NCBI GenBank assembly: GCA_910578495.1
Contig: CAJTRE010000004.1
Coordinates: 1 to 64,000 of the forward strand
Direction: 5' to 3'
Source of the DNA: an uncultured Dorea sp.
GTDB lineage: Bacteria; Bacillota; Clostridia; Lachnospirales; Lachnospiraceae
DNA: 64,000 nucleotides
Shown here: one piece after another, positions 15,579 to 23,318 of the stretch
Position numbering within the stretch: position 1 is the first letter of the stretch
Layout: every line of letters begins with the position of its first letter
The notes under the pieces: model-generated
What the model was told of the DNA's origin: nothing
Database searches by the model: none
The model's input: the letters and a program-made list of their open reading frames with translations, nothing else
Translations under genes and position numbers: made by a program

Positions 15579-15965
15579 CTATTCACCGAGAAAATCCCAG
15601 TCCACATCTTCTGCATCGGAACTACTATGGTTTGAAGTTGTTAAGGAAGTCTGTTTTGGAGACTCCATTTGTACCATACCGATAGTTAGACCGGAGAGAA
15701 AGAGTGGAAGAGATTGCTTCAGATTTTGTTGAATGCCCTCCACAATTTGATTGATAAATTGTTCTTCCCGTTCTCTTGTCTCCAGATAAGGGTCTTCAGC
15801 GATACGATAATAACGGTCAAAGTAATCCACCAAGGCGAGGGAGATTGCATGACTGTAGGATTTGAACTCCTCGCGATTCATAGATTGTAAATATTCCCAT
15901 GCTTTACGTTGCAAGTCTTTTTCCAGATTGAAGCGCAGGTTTGTATTTCTGATATGATTTTGCAT
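15579..15965 (-). CDS. ParR-like centromere-binding protein (putative)
   Basis: 128 residues. The N-terminal part (NTNLRFNLEKDLQRKAWEYL) could be a ribbon-helix-helix, the middle is helical, and the C-terminus is acidic and ends in DAEDVDWDFLGE, like the short acidic/hydrophobic tails ParR proteins use to contact ParM. It begins three bases after the actin-like gene stop, with AAGGGGG upstream. Position straight after ParM is the main argument; sequence similarity to a named ParR was not tested. It would bind the 11-bp repeats upstream of ParM. Confidence 0.65.
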   Translation of the reverse strand: MQNHIRNTNLRFNLEKDLQRKAWEYLQSMNREEFKSYSHAISLALVDYFDRYYRIAEDPYLETREREEQFINQIVEGIQQNLKQSLPLFLSGLTIGMVQMESPKQTSLTTSNHSSSDAEDVDWDFLGE

Positions 15966-15968
15966 AGC

Positions 15969-16886
15969 TTAGTTCCCCCTTTTCAGGCTCATATAAGCCA
16001 GATTTTCATATCCTTTGGCTGTGGCACAGATATCATCAAGGATTGTGACACGAGAATTATCATAGATTCCAAAGTTACGGATGAGACATCCACCACCGCC
16101 GACTACATACAGACGCATCAAATCGGGATTGTATTCATATTTGCGGAGTGTGGCAAATATCTCTGCCACATATTGTTTGGCTACGGATGTAATACAATCC
16201 AGATACGGAGCTGCAATATCTGCTGTACCGAATCGAAGCACCTGTTCTACAGTAGATTCCTCAATCTTGACTCCGAATCTATCTAAGATAGCGTTTTTAG
16301 CAGCAATCATGCATTGATTTACACCGAGTTTTTCTGTCCAACACCGGCTTTCCTGTGCTTTCTTATTGTTGATATACAGAATGTTCATGGTTCCATTACC
16401 GATATCGACAAGAAGATTTGTCCCTTTGAAATTTCCCAGCTGATTTATAATAGCCGGATATCCTTGAGGATAAAGACTGCATCCCACAAAGTGGATGTGA
16501 TAATCTTTATGATTGAAACAGTAATGAACTTCGGGATTTTGAAGCAGATAGGATCGGAATTCTTCACGCTGATTCCGTATCCATGTCAAAGGAAGTCCAG
16601 CCGCCAGATGAACATCTGCTTCACGAATAGAAAAGATATTCAATTCTCTTGCAACAGCCATGAGTGTTAGAAGATAATACTCTTCATCCATAGCTTTGTC
16701 TGGGATAAATTCTTTGTGACCTTCTCCAATCCGGTAGAATATACCGTTATATTCCAAAATATTTCCGGTGAAGATAGGTTCAGTTTCATAGGCTTTGATG
16801 CCGGTTGGTGTGACTGTATTAGCAGTCTTGATATTGCCGTAGCCATGATCTACAGCAATGATTTTGGTGTTTTTGATTTCTCTCAT
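15969..16886 (-). CDS. parM: ParM-type actin-like segregation ATPase
   Basis: 305 residues. Actin-fold motifs are present: phosphate 1 IIAVDHGYGNIKTA at the N-terminus, phosphate 2 GTNLLVDIGNGTMNILYI at about residue 155 and adenosine motif LYVVGGGGCLIRN at about 260. It forms filaments that push apart plasmid or circular-element copies. The start is the ATG at 16886 behind GGAGGTATTTTTT; the open frame to 17066 has no ribosome site and contains the presumed centromere. With the ParR-like gene it makes a type II partition system, which is noteworthy on an element that also carries integrases. Confidence 0.88.
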   Translation of the reverse strand: MREIKNTKIIAVDHGYGNIKTANTVTPTGIKAYETEPIFTGNILEYNGIFYRIGEGHKEFIPDKAMDEEYYLLTLMAVARELNIFSIREADVHLAAGLPLTWIRNQREEFRSYLLQNPEVHYCFNHKDYHIHFVGCSLYPQGYPAIINQLGNFKGTNLLVDIGNGTMNILYINNKKAQESRCWTEKLGVNQCMIAAKNAILDRFGVKIEESTVEQVLRFGTADIAAPYLDCITSVAKQYVAEIFATLRKYEYNPDLMRLYVVGGGGCLIRNFGIYDNSRVTILDDICATAKGYENLAYMSLKRGN

Positions 16887-16979
16887 AAAAAATACCTCCA
16901 TTTTCGTATTATTTTTTTCAGTAGGCTGCACCAGAGTGGTACTGCTTGCTGTGGGATAAGCATACGAAAAATGAAAAGA

Positions 16980-17012
16980 AAAGACATTGAGTTGAAATTG
17001 AGCTGAAATTGA
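16980..17012 (-). repeat. 11-bp direct repeats, presumed parC centromere
   Basis: GTTGAAATTGA (16991-17001) is followed directly by GCTGAAATTGA (17002-17012), with a weaker third unit before (7 of 11 matches). ParR of plasmid R1 binds tandem 11-bp repeats upstream of parM, and these lie upstream of the ParM gene. A related TCAATTTCAATTCAA string occurs near 19541 in the gap before TnpW. Confidence 0.55.
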
Positions 17013-17089
17013 AGAAAAGAGAGGATAAAAATAAGAGTGAAGACATTTATGTAAAATGAACTTCACTCTATGGAGAAAAGGTGTTTAAA

Positions 17090-19408
17090 TTAAACTTGTT
17101 TATTATTTGTGTGTAAGAGGCTTCTTGCCAGAACAATCCCGCCCTGCGGATACAGTTCGTGAATTTCTTGATATTTTTCTTCAATCAATTCCGGTTCGTC
17201 TGACCATATATCCTCATAAATTTTCAAGGCTTTTTTGAAGTGTGTTCTTGCCTGTGGGAGATTAGCTGTGATCAGGCATATATTTCCCAGGGATTCCTGC
17301 ACTTGGGCATAATCCAGACAGTGATCAGAATTGTATTCTTTGATAATTCGTGCCAGTTTCTGGAGAGAGGATATGGCACGTTCTGATTCTTGTATTTCTG
17401 CTAATAGGGCAGCGTAATTACTAATCTGCGGAATGCTGTCATTGGTGTAAAGGAGTCCGTATTCTTCTAATAGCGAGATGCCAATTTCCATGTGTTCTCT
17501 TGCTGGTTCTATTTGACCTTGCATCCGATAAAGTCCTCCCAGATTTGCATGAAGGTTGGAAATAAGGTGGGCATTATCTCTTGTAGTTTCTTTTAATTGA
17601 GAAAGCGCTTCTTTTTCTAACTGGATGGCTTTCTGTGGTTTTGATTCCATAGTTGCCTGATAATCCAGTAATAGTGCACAGTCAGAGGCAGTTCCATGAT
17701 TATTTGTTTTTACAAGGTGCTTTAATTCTTGAATGATTTCTGTCATGCCTTTTTGATAGTGATATTTCTCCATATATGGAAAGATATCTTCTAAAAATAA
17801 TAGGTATTGGGAAACATCATCTTTTTCAATTAGTTGCATGATGTTTTCTACTGTTTGAAACAATTTTTTGTAATAACTAATCTCGACACCGTGCATCAAA
17901 CATATTTTTTGAAGAGAATCCAATAAGGTGTGACAGCTTGTAACGGAAGGTCTGGTTTCAGAAACAGCGATTTCCTGGATTAGCGGATGCAGAGAAATGC
18001 TATGTCGGATATTTTCCTGAACAAAACCTGTCTCGATCAGATCATTCACATCATTTAAAGTAGGCAGTTCCAGCCATTTTGCAAATATACGTGCAGAAAT
18101 GCCGGACGAAGGAAGAAAACACATGTTACACATAATGTCCTGCTGTTTCTGAGATAAAGAGTATAACGAAAACAGGGTATGGATATGGTTGTAATAAGTG
18201 GCTTTACTGCTTTGCCCGTCCTTGATTATTTTAATCTTATCTTCGTTATGAAGAGACGCTTTTTCCTCTTGAAGTTTTGTTAGTAATTGATTTGGAGTTA
18301 AAATTCCATTTTCCAGAAGTTTGGCTGCCAGTTCGACAGCAAAAGTATGGTAGTGTACAGTTGCTATGATTTTTTCTACGATTGCCCGGTGTTCCTCTGC
18401 TTCTGAATAAAATACAGATGTCAGTTGAAAAAGAGTGACTATATCTTTTAGTTCTTTTAACTGAAAACTACAGTATTCAGACAGCTGGCTTCTGGTTGTA
18501 AATAAAACCCGGCAACGGTATTTTAATACGATTGACAGGCAACTGTCCTGTGTGGATGTGACATTAAAATTGTCTATGATCAGCAGTGTATCAGATTTCA
18601 AAGAGCGTAAGAAACGGTTATGTCTTTGAAAACGTTCCTGCTCACTGATTTCTGGTGGATCATCAATAAAATCCATGTCTACGATATCTTGATATAGATT
18701 ACCGGTGTATTCCATATAGAGAATATTGGTGTACTGTTTTCTGTATTGCTTTGCATAGGCTTTAGCAAGCTCGCTTTTTCCAATTCCGGCAATTCCATAA
18801 AGAAATATATGTCGGTTCTCTTCAAACAAAGTATGGAGTTCATCCAGTTCTTCTTCTCTTCCTAGAAAATGACGGCATGGTTTCGGGACTTCGCTGTCCA
18901 TAATGTAATCCAGAACAATCGGAGATAGAACACCTCCTGCAATCAGTTTTTGATTTCTTGTATCGCGTTTAATAAATTGCCGTTCCATACCAAAAGAAAG
19001 TACTTTTGCTAAAAACAACAGCCTTGAATCAGAAAGTTTATATAGAGATACAAGTTCCTGCTTTTTTGTATCCGAAATAGTATCGTCCTGCATGAATAAC
19101 GTGTAAATGTCCTGTATAACCATGTTGCAGTCTGCCATTAAGGGAAGTAAGTTCCGCTGAATGGTTGTTGCCAGTTTTTTCTGATTGCTGGGTTTTGCAT
19201 AATATGAGGATATTTTGGGACTGATTTTTGCCTGACCTGTCATCCATCGGCAAACCAGACCATTATCCATAGAAAAATCATCATTTACTGGATCATTCAT
19301 AAAATCTTCAAATAATTCGTATAAAAAATCAGGTTGGTTCATCTGATTACTTTCACTGATTTGATTTTTTAGGCATGTGCTAATAGAAGAAAAATCACAT
19401 CGTTCCAA
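17090..19408 (-). CDS. STAND-type ATPase with C-terminal TPR repeats
   Basis: 772 residues. After an N-terminal helical region (1-180), FLGREEELDELHTLFEENRH introduces an NB-ARC-like ATPase with Walker A GIAGIGKSE (about 205-213), Walker B DTLLIIDNFNV (about 275) and VLFTTRS (about 303). A winged-helix-like segment follows, and residues about 600-740 contain TPR repeats (ANLGGLYRMQGQIEPAREHM, ESLGNICLITANLPQARTHF). STAND proteins are switch ATPases that oligomerize when the sensor region binds a ligand; some are anti-phage (Avs) but those have a nuclease or protease effector, which I do not see here. Its place between the partition genes and TnpW suggests a regulator of the element. Start follows GGAGGGAT. 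Confidence 0.8.
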   Translation of the reverse strand: MERCDFSSISTCLKNQISESNQMNQPDFLYELFEDFMNDPVNDDFSMDNGLVCRWMTGQAKISPKISSYYAKPSNQKKLATTIQRNLLPLMADCNMVIQDIYTLFMQDDTISDTKKQELVSLYKLSDSRLLFLAKVLSFGMERQFIKRDTRNQKLIAGGVLSPIVLDYIMDSEVPKPCRHFLGREEELDELHTLFEENRHIFLYGIAGIGKSELAKAYAKQYRKQYTNILYMEYTGNLYQDIVDMDFIDDPPEISEQERFQRHNRFLRSLKSDTLLIIDNFNVTSTQDSCLSIVLKYRCRVLFTTRSQLSEYCSFQLKELKDIVTLFQLTSVFYSEAEEHRAIVEKIIATVHYHTFAVELAAKLLENGILTPNQLLTKLQEEKASLHNEDKIKIIKDGQSSKATYYNHIHTLFSLYSLSQKQQDIMCNMCFLPSSGISARIFAKWLELPTLNDVNDLIETGFVQENIRHSISLHPLIQEIAVSETRPSVTSCHTLLDSLQKICLMHGVEISYYKKLFQTVENIMQLIEKDDVSQYLLFLEDIFPYMEKYHYQKGMTEIIQELKHLVKTNNHGTASDCALLLDYQATMESKPQKAIQLEKEALSQLKETTRDNAHLISNLHANLGGLYRMQGQIEPAREHMEIGISLLEEYGLLYTNDSIPQISNYAALLAEIQESERAISSLQKLARIIKEYNSDHCLDYAQVQESLGNICLITANLPQARTHFKKALKIYEDIWSDEPELIEEKYQEIHELYPQGGIVLARSLLHTNNKQV

Positions 19409-19590
19409 CAGAAATCCCTCCTTTGGTTTTCGTGTTTTATATTCTTAAAGTTCTTTTATTATAACACGAACAAATGTTCTGAACAATAGGAATTGATACT
19501 GTGTAGGAAGAAAATGAATCTTAAAAACTCAATCTGCGGTCAATTTCAATTCAATGTGATTTGTGCAGAATAATTTTAGAATGTAATCAG

Positions 19591-19602
19591 GCTTTCGAAA
19601 GC
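19591..19602. repeat. 12-bp perfect palindrome in the STAND/TnpW divergent gap
   Basis: GCTTTCGAAAGC lies about 85 bases before the TnpW start, between divergent genes. It is a possible operator for the recombinase operon. The rest of the 277-base gap holds only A/T-rich sequence. Confidence 0.35.
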
Positions 19603-19685
19603 TGAATTCAATTCATACAGAACTTTTGTACAATCCTGCCGGCATAGGATGTAGAGAGAACTGTGTGCTGAAGGAGGCATATAGC

Positions 19686-19853
19686 ATGAATGCGTTATTT
19701 CATTCTGCAGAAGTTCTGGATACAAAAAAAGAAATTCCAAAAGAGGATGTAAGCTATGAACATGCAGGATATCAGATTCGAGTACATTTTACTGGGGAAA
19801 AGACATTAACCCAGTGTATTCAGAATCTAACGGAACGAAAAATTGCAGGTTGA
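19686..19853 (+). CDS. TnpW-like small transposon protein
   Basis: 55 residues. The C-terminal half (YQIRVHFTGEKTLTQCIQNL then TERKIAG) fits the TnpW pattern YxVxVHFxxxxxEtxxdKIxRLIexE, a small protein of unknown function encoded beside TnpX-type serine recombinases. Start at ATG 19686 behind GAAGGAGG. It is followed after 76 bases by the first recombinase gene on the same strand. Confidence 0.65.
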   Translation: MNALFHSAEVLDTKKEIPKEDVSYEHAGYQIRVHFTGEKTLTQCIQNLTERKIAG

Positions 19854-19929
19854 TTTTCTAGAGTTCTTGTTGTAAGATAAAGACAATTAAAGACAATGAC
19901 TATGCAAGACCAATGAAAAGAGGGATAGA

Positions 19930-21519
19930 ATGTATCAGGCAGGAATTTATTGCCGAAATTCCGTTGAAGAGCAAAATAAAGAGGGTGAATACAGCAATAG
20001 TATTCACTCTCAGATGCAGATGGCAAGAGATTATATTGCAGAGAAGAAGGATATTGCAGAGAAAAAAGTTTATGTAGACGACGGGGCTTCCGGAAGTAAT
20101 TTTGAAAGAACTGAATTTCGGAGGATGCTGGCAGATATTGAGCTTGGTGTTATCAATATGGTGATTTTTAAAGATGTATCACGACTTGGAAGAGAACATA
20201 TTGATACTAACTATTATCTGGGCAAATATTTCCCGGAGAAACAGATTCGGGTTGTTTCAATTCTGGACAATTATGATTCTGTTATTGGAACTTATGATGA
20301 AATGCTAGAAATAAAAACTTTGCTGAATGATATGTATTTGAGAGATACATCCAGAAAGATTAAAATGACCATTCAGACCAAAAGAAGTATGGGCGAATAT
20401 ACACCGAAACAGCCACCCTTTGGATATGTGAAAAGTAAAACAATTCATAATCATCTGGAAGTTGATCCTTATGCAGCAGAGGTCGTTCGAAGAATTTACA
20501 GAATGTATCAAAATGGATTTGGCTGTACGGTTATTTGCCGGACGTTGAACGAAGATGAAATTCCTTGTCCTGCAAAATATAAAAAGGAAGTTTTAAAAAC
20601 CAATTATGTATGGGATGAGGGAAAAGGTCTGTGGACATCGTCTACTGTAAGTGGAATTTTAAAGAACCCGGTCTATACTGGGGCGGTTGTGATTCGGAAA
20701 CATGAAAGACCGTCTTACAAACTGAAATACAAAAAGGCAATTCCCTTGGAAAAAATGAAGCTGGTGTCAGACGCACATGAAGCAATCATTTCTAAAGAAG
20801 AGTTTGAATTGGTTCAGCAAATGAGAAAAGATCGCCGAGTTCCATATTTTGATAAAAACAGTAAACCACATAAATATGTGGGACTTCTCTTTTGTGGGAA
20901 ATGTAAAACCGCTATGAGAAAACGTTATCTGGCATCTCATAAGGAATATGACGGATATATGTGTGGTTTTCATCAGAAGCAGGGGCAGAATTACTGTGAG
21001 TTGAATCATATTACATTTGAAAAGTTGGATGAACTGGTTGTATTTGCAATCAATCAGCAACTGAAACAGATGAAGATGGATATGAAGAATCTGGAAACGT
21101 GGATCAGACAAATGCAACCGGAACTGGATAGTAAAATTGCAAAATTGCAGGCAAAAATAGAAAGGAATCTGGAATATAGAAAACGAGCATATGAGCAGTT
21201 TATGGATGAAGTGCTTTCCAAAGATGAATATCTGGAATTAAAACAGATGTATGAAACAGAGAATCAGAAATATCAAAAAGAATTATACAAACTAAACCAT
21301 GAGGCGCAAAGTCAACAATCAGCTGTAAATGAGACAAAGATGTGGTTAGGGCATTTTAATCGCAGGAAAATAACGGTAAAGCAGCTTACTAGAGAAGTGC
21401 TTGTAGAGTTGATTGATAAAATTTATGTTTATCCCGATCAGAAACTGGATATATATTTTAAGTTTGCTTCAATGGAAAATTCAGCAGATAGAATACTTGA
21501 GAAAGATAGGGTGATATGA
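19930..21519 (+). CDS. large serine recombinase 1
   Basis: 529 residues. Resolvase domain at 1-150 with the nucleophile Ser in YCRNSVEEQ and the DVSRLGREHIDTNYYLGKYF region; recombinase domain at about 170-270 (PPFGYVKSKTIHNHLEVDPY); zinc ribbon with Cys pairs (LLFCGKCKTAM, YMCGFHQKQGQNYC) at about 320-360; a coiled coil after that; and a C-terminal strand KIYVYPDQKLDIYFKF. TnpX-like enzymes excise and integrate the element without high-energy cofactors. The gene overlaps the second recombinase by four bases. Confidence 0.92.
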   Translation: MYQAGIYCRNSVEEQNKEGEYSNSIHSQMQMARDYIAEKKDIAEKKVYVDDGASGSNFERTEFRRMLADIELGVINMVIFKDVSRLGREHIDTNYYLGKYFPEKQIRVVSILDNYDSVIGTYDEMLEIKTLLNDMYLRDTSRKIKMTIQTKRSMGEYTPKQPPFGYVKSKTIHNHLEVDPYAAEVVRRIYRMYQNGFGCTVICRTLNEDEIPCPAKYKKEVLKTNYVWDEGKGLWTSSTVSGILKNPVYTGAVVIRKHERPSYKLKYKKAIPLEKMKLVSDAHEAIISKEEFELVQQMRKDRRVPYFDKNSKPHKYVGLLFCGKCKTAMRKRYLASHKEYDGYMCGFHQKQGQNYCELNHITFEKLDELVVFAINQQLKQMKMDMKNLETWIRQMQPELDSKIAKLQAKIERNLEYRKRAYEQFMDEVLSKDEYLELKQMYETENQKYQKELYKLNHEAQSQQSAVNETKMWLGHFNRRKITVKQLTREVLVELIDKIYVYPDQKLDIYFKFASMENSADRILEKDRVI

Positions 21520-23108
21520 TGTATCAGATGGGTGTATATTGTCGTCTGTCGAAGGATGATGGAGAGAATAAAGTCAGTGAGAGTATTGAAAATCAGATGA
21601 AACTGATTCGGGAGTATGTGAGTAAATCAGATGATCTGGAAATCGCAGATATTTATATTGATGATGGTTATTCTGGGCTTTATTTTGCAAATAGACCGGA
21701 ATTTCAGCGGATGATGGAGGATATTTACAAAGGAAAAATCAAGGGAGTTATTACGAAAGATATTTCCCGGCTTGGACGTGAACATATTGAAACCAGTAAT
21801 TATATAGAACGTGTTTTTCCTTCTTTAGGCGTACGTTACATTGCAATTTTAGATGGTGTGGATTCGGTTTATCACAGCAATGAAGAACTGGCACAGTTTA
21901 AGACGTTGTTTAATGATATGTATAGTCGTGATATATCTAAGAAAATCAGAGGTGCATTGACCGCCCAGAAGAAACGGGGACAGTTTATGTCTGGGTTTGC
22001 CCCATATGGATATGTAAAAGATCCGGCAGATAAGCATCATTTTCTTGTAGATGAAGAAGCAGCTAAAGTGGTACGGAGAATCTTTTATATGAGTCTGGAA
22101 GGATATTCCAGGGATGGTATTGCAAAGAAACTGAATCAGGAAGGAATTCTGACACCGTCAGAGTATAAGAGAAAGGTGCAGGGATTGAAATATGCCAATG
22201 CATTAGAAAAAGCGGGTGCAAAGGGCTGGGCATATCCTACGATCAATGTAATTTTGCGAAACAGAGTTTATACAGGGGCTATGGTACAGCATAAATCAGA
22301 AAAGATATCCTATAAAGTGGAAAAGTATCAATATATTCCAGAGGAACAGCAGTATATTGTGGAAGGAATGCACGAAGCAATTATCAGCAAAGATACTTTT
22401 GAGCAGGTACAGGAACTTATGAAGAAAAGAACACGGACACCGGGATTTAATAGCGAAGTGAGAAAGGTAAATCCATACGCAGGAATTATTGTTTGCGGAG
22501 ATTGCGGATATAATTTCCAGAGGGTTACCTGTCGGGATGGTTATGAGTGCGGTACCTATCATAAAAAAGGAAACACAGTTTGTTATTCTCATTTCATTAA
22601 AAAAGAAGTATTGGATTCTATTGTAAAAAATGAAATCCAAAGACAAGCGGAACTGGCACTGAAAGAAAGTGATAAGGATGAAATATTAAAAGCAGCAGAT
22701 AGGAAGAAGGAGGTGCAGAGACGATGTGCAAAAGCAGACCAACAGATTGAACGGTTACAAAAAGAACTTGCGGCTGTCCAGAAGTATAAAAAGAAAACTT
22801 ACGAAAATTATGTAGATGGTGTTCTGGATAAAGAAGAATATCTCTCCTATAAGGCAGAATATGAAAAGCAGGATAAAGATATCAGGGCGAAGATTCAGTT
22901 GGCAGAACAAGAGAAAGACAGCTTTGGAGAGGCAGAAGAATCTTATGAAAACTGGATAGAGAAATTTATCAAGTATGGAACATTATCCGAAGTGACAAGA
23001 GAAATTGTGACAGAATTGATTGAAAAAATTGTTGTGAATGGAGATAAGAGCATTGATATTGTATTTAAGTATCAGTCGCCTTATCCGGTAGAAAAACAGG
23101 CAGTGTAA
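21516..23108 (+). CDS. large serine recombinase 2
   Basis: 530 residues with the same plan: nucleophile Ser in YCRLSKDDGEN, DISRLGREHIETSNYIERVF, recombinase domain beginning APYGYVKDPADKHHFLVDEE, zinc ribbon (IIVCGDCGYNF, YECGTYHKKGNTVC), coiled coil and the C-terminal strand KIVVNGDKSIDIVFKY. It is diverged from recombinase 1 and is not a recent duplicate. Both catalytic serines are intact, so the pair may act as a heteromeric integrase or divide integration and excision. An element end is expected shortly downstream. Confidence 0.92.
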   Translation: MMYQMGVYCRLSKDDGENKVSESIENQMKLIREYVSKSDDLEIADIYIDDGYSGLYFANRPEFQRMMEDIYKGKIKGVITKDISRLGREHIETSNYIERVFPSLGVRYIAILDGVDSVYHSNEELAQFKTLFNDMYSRDISKKIRGALTAQKKRGQFMSGFAPYGYVKDPADKHHFLVDEEAAKVVRRIFYMSLEGYSRDGIAKKLNQEGILTPSEYKRKVQGLKYANALEKAGAKGWAYPTINVILRNRVYTGAMVQHKSEKISYKVEKYQYIPEEQQYIVEGMHEAIISKDTFEQVQELMKKRTRTPGFNSEVRKVNPYAGIIVCGDCGYNFQRVTCRDGYECGTYHKKGNTVCYSHFIKKEVLDSIVKNEIQRQAELALKESDKDEILKAADRKKEVQRRCAKADQQIERLQKELAAVQKYKKKTYENYVDGVLDKEEYLSYKAEYEKQDKDIRAKIQLAEQEKDSFGEAEESYENWIEKFIKYGTLSEVTREIVTELIEKIVVNGDKSIDIVFKYQSPYPVEKQAV

Positions 23109-23152
23109 AGGCTGTTGTTTTTGATATAAAGCTATGTCGTTACAGAGACTTC

Positions 23153-23180
23153 TTGAAAAAAGTTTAATATGTAGTAAAAT
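23153..23180 (+). promoter_or_regulatory. promoter for the OLD nuclease gene
   Basis: TTGAAA (23153-23158), 16-base spacer, TAAAAT (23175-23180), about 140 bases before the start codon. It lies just beyond the recombinase stop, so the nuclease gene is transcribed on its own. Confidence 0.5.
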
Positions 23181-23318
23181 ATGATTAAAACAATATAAAT
23201 TTACATCAATATTTATGGAAAAATTCACGAGTATTTTATTTATACCATCAAAATTGATAAAATAAAAATTTAGCAGATGTAAGCTACTATGATAATAACT
23301 GCACAAAAGAGGATTTTT

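Larger units (their letters stand above)
11729..23108. mobile_element. core of an integrative mobilizable element
   Basis: Relaxase, oriT, DUF3847, DnaC-like, RepA, ParR/ParM, STAND ATPase, TnpW and two serine recombinases form a continuous transfer/replication/integration module. Recombinase genes normally sit at one end, so the right end should lie shortly after 23108. The left end was not found; the ribbon-helix-helix gene and TnpV remnant at 2.5-3.0 kb suggest it may reach that far, making the transporter operon and the KAP ATPase cargo. No terminal repeat or target duplication could be identified by eye. Confidence 0.75.

Noticed and set aside
16887..17066. N-terminal 60-residue extension of ParM
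   Set aside because: No ribosome site at 17066; the region contains the 11-bp repeats and the strong GGAGG is before the ATG at 16886.
23108..23318. Element right end with terminal repeat
   Set aside because: No string after 23108 could be matched by eye to a place near 2.5, 9.4 or 11.5 kb, so no att site is claimed.
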